From assembly GCA_010015655.1 (NCBI GenBank), contig ML976656.1:1926883-1990882 (forward strand): a DNA stretch of 64,000 bases. Reading direction: 5' to 3'. Both the position numbers and the translations under genes were made by a program. Below are positions 55,469-64,000 of this stretch, piece by piece. The stretch's first letter is position 1, and the number at the start of each line of letters is the position of its first letter. Below the pieces are notes generated by a model. It was not told the origin of the DNA. It saw only the letters and a program-made list of their open reading frames with translations, and did no database searches. The stretch is from Bimuria novae-zelandiae CBS 107.79. Its lineage: Eukaryota; Ascomycota; Dothideomycetes; Pleosporales; Didymosphaeriaceae.

Positions 55469-56554
55469 TTTTATAATAGATTAGTAAACCTCTTAGTTAG
55501 TTATTCTATAGTTTGTTATAGGATTAGATTATTTATAAATTTTCGTTAGTATTACCTTAAGCTCTTAATTACTAAATATCTATAAGACGCTTTACCTCTA
55601 ACCTATCTTCCCCTTACCTAAAATAAGCTTAGGTAAGTTTAGCCCTTGTAATACTTTAACTACCTAAAAGTCTAAGATAATATAATAACACTATTAAGCT
55701 CTACTAGTTTAAGGACTCTAATAAGAAGCAATGCTTTTAGGCTAACTATAAATATAATAATAATACTAGCCAATTAGGCTAATAAAATATAATAGCTTAA
55801 GAAGTAGTTAGCTAAGCTAATAGCCTACGTTCTAGTCTTAGTACTTACTATAACTACGGGAAGAACATTCTTTAAGGTTCTAAAAGTTTATAAAGGCAAA
55901 AGAGAAGGGCTTAAGGCGTTTCTTATAAATATAGAACTATACTACTATTACAATAAGAATGTCTTTAGGACTAAGTAGTTTAAAATCCTTATAGCTAGCA
56001 TGTATATAAAGGGTAAGGTAGCTAAGTAGTTTTAATCCCTTACTAAGAATTATCTAGAAAACGAAGACGATATCTTAGAATATAATAATATAATTAATAA
56101 GGTGTTTAAGGACTAGGCGTCCTTTAAAAACAGACCTAAATAATATTTAAAAAAGTTGATATAGAATAATGAGCTAAACGCAAAATATAAAGGCTTAAAT
56201 AAACTAAATTAGCTAGTATCTATATAGCTAAGTTTAGGCGCCTATAGACTAAAATTAATTAGAATAACGCCTTACTTTAAGTAGCTTATTATAACAGGCA
56301 AAAAAAAAGCATTAAGGACGAGCTTACACACTATAATAAAGTAGATAACCTTAAAGAACCCGTAAAACTAGCTATATATATTAATAATTAACTCTATAAA
56401 TAATAGTTAGAAAAGTGAGAAGGCAATTATATTTAACCTAATAATAATAAAAGTTAAAAACTACGAAAGGACTATAATAGAGACATCGTAATAGCTAATA
56501 AAGCCTAGGAATAAAAGTCAAGAAAGTAGTAAAAGAGCCATAATCATAGACTAT
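55469..56554 (+). pseudogene. Gypsy-4 leader and gag, split by Copia-5
   Basis: From about 55870 the plus strand reads KVYKGKREGLKAFLINIELYYYYNKN, listed here in pieces: KVYKGKREGLKAFL, then INIELYYYYNKN, then ILIASMYIKGKVAK and further to about 56430. This is the capsid region common in fungal Ty3/Gypsy gag proteins. Stops fall at Gln/Trp positions. The first 400 bp are leader without motifs. The frame breaks at the Copia-5 insertion (duplication GTAACT) and should continue at 62385. Confidence 0.7.
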
Positions 56555-56560
56555 GTAACT

Positions 56561-56802
56561 TGTTAATACGGCAATAGGCTGTTGGATCAAGACTTCGTTG
56601 CAACGATGTAGTATTGATTTAATTCTTAATTGCAGATCTATTGTGGTGGGCTGTTGTAAGAAGTATTTATCGAGCGTGGTTTATCCCTTGCTAGCCTAAT
56701 TAGGACTAGCGCAACAAACCACAGGCAAACTACGTAATAAACTATAGGCAAACTATATAGTAGTGAAAGCCGTAGCAGTGTTGCGCAGGTTTGAAGCCAA
56801 CA
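56561..56802 (-). repeat. Copia-5 3' LTR (242 bp)
   Basis: It matches 62137-62378 at equal length, with mostly transition differences. Confidence 0.93.
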
Positions 56803-56989
56803 CTAGCTATCTTTTCTTTTATGCTACATGTGGCCAGTTTAGCCCAGAACGCTCAAATCTGCAATAAAACACAATCTGTAACAGTTGCTAGTTTTCTAAC
56901 TAGACTAGCGCTGGTGCGCGTCCTCTTAGTGCCTATCTCGCTACTCCTTTTATAGACTCACTACTTCTTACTATCGTAATTGTACTCTA

Positions 56990-59900
56990 GGGTGTTAATT
57001 TTAGCACGATTGACCCAGCCTTGCACGCGAAGCTCAAGCTAGTTATAGTTAATAAGATACTTTATAGCTAAGTTAGAGCCAGTCTTAGTTATTAAGTCTG
57101 CTAGATTGTCACGTCTATTAATCTAGCGGATGTCTATAAGATTATTACGCTTATAGGCCTCACGCAGAGCTATAATATTAATTATAAGGCGCTTCTCCTT
57201 AGTAGTGCTAAGCTTAATAAGGTAATTATATAAGGAGCGTGAGTCAGTGCACACGACGATAGAGACATTAGGGAGGTTAAGTTACTACATAATTATGTTA
57301 ATTGTACCGCTAATTATAATTGTAATATTAACTCTATAGGCTATCGCGTAGATCTTAGATGTAAGGACGCTGCGAGTAACGCGCTTGCACTTAATAGATA
57401 ACTAGTAAATAATATTACTAGTAAATTTAAAGTTACGATTGCTATCTTTAGTCTTATTACTAAGCGTAATCACGAAGCCTATTTGTAATAATATGTCCTT
57501 ATTATTAGTAAATAATGCGTTAATAAAGGCGTATAGCTTTAAGTTACTTAAGTCTAGTAGGATAAAGTTAAGGCCGCGAGTAATATTCTCCTTCTACTAA
57601 ATAATGCGCTTATTTAATCTAGCAATTTCTTCTTTTATAGGCTTACTTGCTTAGGCTGCGGCGGCGAGGTCAAAGCTCGCCTTAGGTTAATAAATTGTTG
57701 TAATATAAGCACCTCGAGCGCGCTATTAAATGTATAATTACTTATTATTAGCTATTTCTAGCTTCTTGCCTTACTTCTTCTAGCGCAGAGTAATAGCGCG
57801 ATTATTATTATTAAGCTTAATAATATAGCTGTTAAAGTTAATTTGCGCGTCTAGTGAGAGAAACTGCTTAGGCTTAGCCTTAAAACGTAGCTTTTAGTCC
57901 TTAAAATCTGTAAAAGCTTTATTAAATAGACTAAGCGTGTCGTTAGTTTGCATGCTAATAATGCCAAAGCACTTACTATTAGCCTTACTAATAAGTAGGC
58001 ATAGATTATAAGTAGATATTATTATATAAAGAGTCTTAGCGTAGTGTTTATTATACGTTAACTACTAATAGGCACCTGCTTTAGCAATGCTGTACAGTAG
58101 CTTAATAATAACTATAACTATATTTGTTAGATAACTTTCCTTGAGCTGGGCTGGTATGTCAGCCATAATAGTACGCTGGAGTGGATCATCCGATTGCGTA
58201 TAGGCCTGAGTGATGTCACGGAGCCAGAGGTACATGCCCAGCTTTAACAGTAATGGTGCTAGAGCGATAATCACACGCTGGCTTGCACGCTAGATAGTAG
58301 GAGACTATATTAGGACAAGCTTCTTATTATTATTAGCGTATCCTTAGATAACAAGACAGGACTTCTTGTACGGGCGATTAGTAGTCTTGTCCTTAACTTT
58401 ATTAATAATGCGTGACATAAAGATGCGGATCTTATTATAATAGTAAGGACTATACTTTTCAAAGCAAAAGACACCTTATATTATAAGGGCGTTAATCTTT
58501 ACCTTTATAGATACTTTAAATAGTTGCCCTAGTATTGTAATCTTGCTAACTGCTTATAGCTTCTTAGCCAGGACAAGATTATCACGCTTACGTTAATTAA
58601 GGTTAACTATAGTAGTTATAACTTTATTAGGTTTTAGCTTATTCCTTAAGCCTTTTAGCCTATTGCGCTTACGCTTGGGCGCGGGCTCCTCTATAATAGG
58701 AGTAAAATTATTATTGGAGCCACCGTTGTTCTTGTCCTCTATAGGAGGGGTAATGATGGTTGTATCGTCTGCATGATACGGGCGCACTACGGTAATGCGA
58801 AAGGTAACTTATTTATTATTAATTTTAATAACTACGGATTACTTATTAACGTAGAGGGCAATTATCTAATGCAGGCTAGACTATCTATAGTTCTCTTACT
58901 AGACCTTAACGCTACTTAGAATAGGTAATAGTAAGACATTAGTTGCGTTAGGACTATTGCGAGTTATAAAAGCCTTATTAACTTAGCACTTTACCTTAAT
59001 CTTACGCACTTTAGCTATTACTTTGCGTACTATAGCGCCGCGGGCGGTAATAGATAGCGATGGTAGTAATTTCTTTAACAGGCGAGGATATGCTCTAAAG
59101 ATAAGAAGAGTTAGGACAAGTCCGTTAGGACCTGCGGTGTTATTAACAGCCTTGACAGCTATCTATAAGATATGTTCGGGAGCGGTTGTGCGTCCAACGT
59201 TTGCAGAGATTACCCTATAAGCACAGCGGATAGGAGTATAATAGCGCTTAACCTTGCTAATTAAATAATGTGCCTCTACTAGGACTTCCTTAACCTTAAT
59301 TATAAGTAACGTGGCGTTATTAATAAACTTATTAGTAATAAAGTTCTTGCTAGCATCTGTCTTAATAACGTTAGGAGGACTAACGTATATGTTAATCCAC
59401 ATGGCGCGAAGGAGATCCCAAGTAGTATTTGCCTAGATATTTGGTATAAATCGAGCAGCTTGAAAAGCTGTGGCTTTATTAACTACGTAGAGCACTAGTT
59501 TCTAATTAATATACATTATATTAATAATAACGCATAAGTTAAAGTCCATGTTATCGCGAATAGTAAAGCGGAAACGGCCAGGTGCTTTGCTGTGGATTTA
59601 ACACTGGTGACAGTACTTATTAATGCGATTAATAATGTCCTTATTAATGTCTTTATAGCCTGCTTTGCTAAGGATCTTGTGCAGTCGTCTAGCAGTAGGA
59701 TGGCTAAAGCGTTAGTAAAGCTAGCGCAGCTTAGTCTTAGTTAAGTAGTAGATAACAGTCTCTTGTTTATTAAGCAGGAGCCATGGATGTCCCTATTTAC
59801 GGATAATTAGGAATTCTTTACCACCTTAAACGAGCATATTATCAATGTTGTTAAAGAAGATACTATAATAATCTATATTATTTAAGCAGAGCAGAAATGG

Positions 59901-61830
59901 TGTGTTAGTTAGTATTACTATAAAAGTAATTATACTAAATAGCGTACTAACATTAACGTCGCTAAGGGAGAAACACTCTAGATTATCTCTAAATTAGATT
60001 CGATAACGTCCTGCGGTAGACTTATTAATAACTATAAATAGTTAGATAAGCTATAGCGCCTTTACTTATATCTTACTAGCAGTTAAGACACTAGCTGCAC
60101 TAGTGTTAGGCATAATACCTTAAAAGATATCTGCGCCGTAGCGTGAATTAAATAAAAAGAGTTAAGCATCTTTATTTGCTTTACTAAAGATATAAGGATT
60201 ATTGCCTGTAATTGCATAAAGTGCGGCAGCGTTATTAAGGCTAGAAATAATAGCGTCGCCGTTAATCTTGTCGCAGGATGTAGTTAAGTAGACTTAGTTA
60301 GTAAAATATACTTTAATATTATTATTACTAGCATTATTGTCGCTGTCGTCGCTATCTTTAAGCTCTATGCCTTCATAGCCAGCGAGAAACACTTTATAGC
60401 TCGGGGTATTAGGATTATCTTAAGCGTATTAGTTATAGCGTTGGCGATGCTCTATACGCTCCTTCTTTAAGTGTTAAGTTAATTAGCACTTAGGCTACTT
60501 ATAGATAAAGCATGTCTTATTATGGCGATTGCCTAAGTAGTTTAACTAATAATTATTATTATTAAATCGATTGCCGCGCGATCTGCCTTAACCTTAATAG
60601 TAATAGCTATAGTAGTTATTATCTAATAATCCTATAGCTTGTTAATTATTATAGATATAGCGGCGATTAGTGTAATACTGCTCATCTGCATCTCGTGATA
60701 GAAACTAGCTATTAGGATAATAGCTTAACTATATGCTAACTGCGTTGCGGAGATCTATAGCAACACCTTTAAATATAGTCGCTGGCTTTAAGCAAGCTAT
60801 AGTAGTTACTTTAATACTATAATATGCGCTAAAGAGCTATTGCACAAGCAAATGCTAATTATAGCTTTTACCCTAGTCCTGTAATAGTGCCTAATAGAGC
60901 ATGTTTATCTTACTAATAACTATTTTAAGACACTCTATAGGGTCTTTCTTAGGGTTAGTAGTTATAACGCTCTTGAGCGTAGTGCTATGCCACTCTTAGA
61001 GGTATATCTAGTGAGCTTGTGTGGTGTTGAAGTACGTGCGCAGCTTATTAAGCATTATATTATAAGTAAGCGTAAGCGCCTGGGGAGCAATGTGATTATA
61101 GTAATACTAAAGCGCTTAGCTAGTAAGCATAATAGAGAGTGCTATTTTATACTACTTATCTTTATTAATCCTAATTTTAGTGCAGAGGTCGTTAAACACT
61201 TTAATCTTCGTCTTAAGGATATCGTATTTGTCACCTAAATACTTCTGCTCTAGCGTGTATAACTTAGTAAGGTTAGTAAGTAAATAAGAGTTGTTCTGCA
61301 CAGGCGTAAATCCAGGTTGTAATAATAATAATAATCCTCTACCTAGCAGAGCTCGCTGCTGCCACTATTATTCTTTATTATCTGCAATCTAGTGGCACTT
61401 AAAGCCTTTGCAGAGCCTTATAAGCTTAAGATGCTTAGCGGGCTATTTTAGGATAGCAGTTAATGTGAGGAGTTCTACGAATTAGTTAGGGAGATTATTA
61501 CTATTACCTTACTTAATGTAGATGCCTTGCTAGCGGAGGAGCTCTTTAAGTGCTTTTTAGATGCGCTTGTTAATGCTATTAAAGAGATTACAGGTAAAAT
61601 TCTCAAAATGCTCCTTAAACTTAAGTAGTAAAAATAGGTTAAATATGTTATCTTCTTCCACCTGTATTATCTAGTTAATAACTATAGTGTTAAGTTTGTC
61701 TGTATTAACAGTGGCGTTAGCGATGTTAAAATCTTAGTTAGCGTACTAGTCCTTGTAGATTATCTTGTCTAGGTACCACGAGCGATCCTTTGTTTGGGTG
61801 TACTTTATAATAGCGTTTTGGATGTGGGCC
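56990..61830 (-). pseudogene. Copia-5 gag-pol polyprotein remnant
   Basis: Read on the reverse strand. Gag (about 61830-60450) has KYLGDKYDILKTKIKVFNDL near 61250 and a knuckle-like KTCFIYKQPKC near 60515. The integrase is best preserved at 59402-59163 (NVIKTDASKNF, second catalytic Asp present; the later Glu region reads KVKRY). A charged linker (PAPKRKRNRLKGLRNKLKP) lies at 58787-58593. RT shows LRDITQAYTQSDDPLQRTIM in the open stretch 58274-58065, and the active site MQTNDTL at 57933-57953. RNase H ends the element (VVCTDSRSLYNYLIKL near 57240; the NPADAMTK-like end reads NLADLITK near 57095). The protease between gag and integrase was not clearly seen. Many stops are present, plus probable small indels. 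Confidence 0.85.
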
Positions 61831-61845
61831 TGTAATTAGTGTAAT

Positions 61846-62136
61846 TTAATAAGGGTTAGCGTGGTTGACGCAAATCTCCTTCCGAACTAAGCCTTGGTAG
61901 GGACAATCCAGGCGGAGAGATCCTTTAAATACGAGGCGCCGCTGATCCTGATACAGGATAGCAGTGAGCTTGTCGTACCTGTACTTCGCACTAGCGATGC
62001 TGTATCCTGGGCCTTGGTAGGGGAGGAGGCATGCGCTAACCGCTTCTATCGCCAGAATACTTAGCCTGAAACGTGCGCTGAGATTCCCTGTACACAGTAT
62101 ATCTTGCCGATCTGTGGTGTAGCAACCACTGATCAG
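61846..62136 (-). other. Copia-5 leader between 5' LTR and gag
   Basis: A 290-bp, relatively GC-rich and lightly mutated stretch. It holds a chance-looking open frame of about 97 codons that runs in from the LTR and matches nothing I know. It begins CTGATCAGTGGTT on the reverse strand, nearly the same as the start of the Copia-2 leader, and so probably includes the primer-binding site. Confidence 0.5.
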
Positions 62137-62378
62137 TGTTAATACAGTAATAGGCTGTTGGATCAAGACTTTGTTGCAACGATGTAGTATTAATTTAATT
62201 CTTAATTACAGATCTATTGTGGTAGGCTGTTATAAGAAGTATTTATCAAGCGTGGTTTATCCCTTGCTAGCCTAATCAGGACTAGCGCAACAAACTATAG
62301 GCAAACTACGTAATAAACTGTAGGCAAACTGCATGGCGGTGAAAGCCGTAGCAGTGTTGCGCAGGTTTGAAGCCAACA
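62137..62378 (-). repeat. Copia-5 5' LTR (242 bp)
   Basis: The partner of 56561-56802; it is followed by the direct repeat GTAACT at 62379-62384. Confidence 0.93.
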
Positions 62379-62384
62379 GTAACT

Positions 62385-63400
62385 AATAATAAAAGTAACG
62401 CTTTAAAAAAAAGGGTGCTTAGGATATATAGAACAGGGTTACTTCTAAAAAAAATTATTTAAAAAAAAATAAAGGATAAAGTAAGAAAGTTTAAATTATT
62501 TAAGTAGTAATAGCTACGCTATAGACACTAATACCTATACTACTAAAAAATAATAAAGATATAGTCTCTAATATATAACTTAAGGTTCTAAAGATACTAG
62601 AGGAATTAGAATAACAGATAGTACTAAAGTACAAGGTCCTCCTCTAACTATCTAAAAGAAAGTGCTAGATATGCAATAGCAGAATGCATACACCCTAGAA
62701 ATATATATAAAAAGTCGAACTTAAAGGACTAAGAACCACGACAATTTACAAGTTCGATATAAAGTAATAAGGAAATGTACTAGTACTAGGATAGTAAATT
62801 AAGATTTAAAAATAGCATAAGAGGGTAGCCTAGTTCCTTTATAATAAAAATGACTGCTAACTATATTAGATAAAGAAGGTACAAGTAGTAATATTACTAA
62901 GAAACCCTAACTATAAGTTTATTAATAACTATAAGCTAATAATAAACTACTATAAATATTTTCTTAATAAATAGACACGCTAATATAAGGAATTAGGCTA
63001 GTAAAAGTACTTTAATAACAAGTGCTAAATACATGAAGTATATAAAGAAGCTATAGGCTAGTACTCTAAAGGTATAAACTTAAGAATAATAGTAACTATA
63101 GGAAACTAATAAATAGAGGGCATAAGCCCTAATTACCTATAATAGATTAGATAACTAAATGATAATAGGGATTGCTTAGCACACCTATATTAAAAGGAAT
63201 AAATAGTAGTATTAGAAAAAATACTACTATATTAAGACGTAAGATACTAGGAGTGTCTAGTTATAGAATATAGACAATACGGGAAACCTTAAAAGGAAGA
63301 AGAGGTCTAATAAATTAAGGATGCTAAAGGCACCTATAAAGCGCTTTACTAGAAATAATAGAAAAAGGCCAAAACTAACACTAGCATAGATGCAGCTGCT
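62385..63400 (+). other. Gypsy-4 continuation, RIP-degraded
   Basis: By position this is the part of Gypsy-4 after gag, but the only visible character is high TA content and scattered stops. From about 63385 the composition changes to normal within some 30 bp, marking the edge of the transposon block. Confidence 0.4.
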
Positions 63401-63487
63401 CTAGTCACGGCATTCAACCCTGCCGTATCTGACGACCTCAGACGTTCTCTACACGCCTCCATCAACTTTAACAGTCTTTTGAATAGG

Positions 63488-63976
63488 ATGCTTAAGCTCC
63501 CTTATGAGCTCTATGAGTCAATTCTCTCGCATTGCCAACTTGCTCTTGCTCTCGCAATAACAGCATGTGTGGACCGCAACCTCTTTATGCAGCTTGTCAA
63601 GCAAGATGCCGTTCGGAAGCGCATTGCAACGTACATCCAAGCAGCACCACTCCTTCACCCTGGAACGCTGCAAGAGGTTTTCACAGAAAGAGTTGTCGAA
63701 CTTGCAGAGAAGATGAAAGCAACATTCGTACGGATTGCCGGCGCGGAATACCTGCAAGACATTGGGAGAGAATCATCAAGCACAGACGCAATGTATTTTA
63801 CCATTCCAAATGGTCAAGCGCAGCAGCTTGCGCTTCTAGTTGACGATGTAGGAATTATCAACATCGCCTTTAGAGCCAACGCCAATGGACGCCCTGATTG
63901 GATACGACCCGACGTTCGTAAGCATAATATTGTGCTAGACTCAGAAAGTTTGCAGCCATTCGCATTGTCTCTGATG
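63488..63976 (+). CDS. Host protein, possible F-box type, partial (exon running out of window)
   Basis: This is the only frame in the window with ordinary codon use and no RIP stops. From the first ATG (63488) it reads MLKLPYELYESILSHCQLAL, which resembles the start of an F-box (LPxE...I), then a helical, mixed region, and a C-terminal part with FTIPNGQAQQLALLVDDVG and RPDWIRPD. The frame is open upstream to about 63360, so an earlier start or a 5' exon lost to the transposons is possible. It would end at a TAA (63977-63979), but the bases from 63976 read GTAAGT, a consensus fungal 5' splice site. The exon therefore probably ends at about 63975 and the gene continues beyond the window. I do not recognise the family. 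F-box proteins recruit substrates to SCF ubiquitin ligases; that role is a guess here. Confidence 0.6.
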
Positions 63977-64000
63977 TAAGTATAGTTGTTCTAGGTCGTA

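Larger units (their letters stand above)
56561..62378 (-). mobile_element. Copia-5: Ty1/Copia element on the minus strand
   Basis: The 242-bp LTRs (56561-56802, 62137-62378) start TGTTAATAC and end GAAGCCAACA. A 6-bp direct repeat GTAACT flanks the element (56555-56560, 62379-62384); 5 bp would be usual, so one base may be chance. The internal region of 5.3 kb holds gag, integrase, RT and RNase H in Copia order on the reverse strand. Its pol is clearly related to that of Copia-2. Confidence 0.93.

Noticed and set aside
61846..62166. A 106-codon minus-strand frame as a separate Copia-5 gene
   Set aside because: It starts within the LTR, ends before gag, and matches no known domain. The leader is lightly mutated, so an open frame is not surprising.

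Overview
The window looks like a transposon graveyard from a filamentous ascomycete (Pezizomycotina). Almost all of it is LTR retrotransposon, LINE and pogo-type DNA transposon sequence. Coding frames are still readable but carry many TAA/TAG stops where the families have CAA, CAG or TGG. TpA is very abundant and matched copies differ mainly by C/T and G/A transitions. This is the signature of repeat-induced point mutation (RIP). I cannot name the species. Only the last ~0.6 kb looks like ordinary, unmutated host sequence.

Layout. 1-5988: old AT-rich Gypsy debris, including two diverged Gypsy 3' halves in inverted orientation (about 1-1610 and 2770-4385) around a less mutated 224-bp insert, and one half of a minus-strand integrase (Gypsy-3). 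5989-30225: Gypsy-1, a chromodomain Gypsy with 81-bp LTRs and CTATT target duplications. It is interrupted by Gypsy-2 (7510-25662, minus strand, 269-bp LTRs, ATAAT duplications). Gypsy-2 is in turn interrupted by Copia-1 (9816-15399, CTATT duplications) and a near full-length Tad-like LINE (17595-23503, 13-bp duplication). 30226-30612: the other half of the Gypsy-3 integrase. 30613-43711: Copia-2 (253-bp LTRs, CTACT duplications). Its 5' LTR is split by Copia-3a (30686-35708) and Copia-4 (35727-39694). 43717-48546: strongly mutated DNA with one less mutated island. 48552-55463: Copia-3b, interrupted by a pogo/Fot1-like transposon (49778-51567). 55469-56554 and 62385-about 63400: remains of another Gypsy (Gypsy-4), split by Copia-5 (56561-62378, minus strand). 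63488-63976: first visible exon of an unrecognised, possibly F-box, host gene that runs off the window.

Target duplications and LTR lengths agree for every nested element, so the insertion order can be read directly: Gypsy-3, then Gypsy-1 and Copia-2, then the elements inside them. Copia-4, with LTRs differing at one of 154 positions and many long open stretches, looks youngest.

No element here looks able to move. Copia-2 has lost protease and integrase, Copia-4 has lost reverse transcriptase, and both Copia-3 copies contain assembly gaps at exactly the same internal coordinates. The most unusual item is a reverse-strand reading frame between pol and the 3' LTR of Gypsy-1. It encodes a cysteine-rich, charged, possibly coiled-coil protein and has its own TATA box. 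Other notable points are a QTDD-type reverse-transcriptase motif shared by Copia-2 and Copia-5, and a stop/start overlap between the two LINE ORFs.
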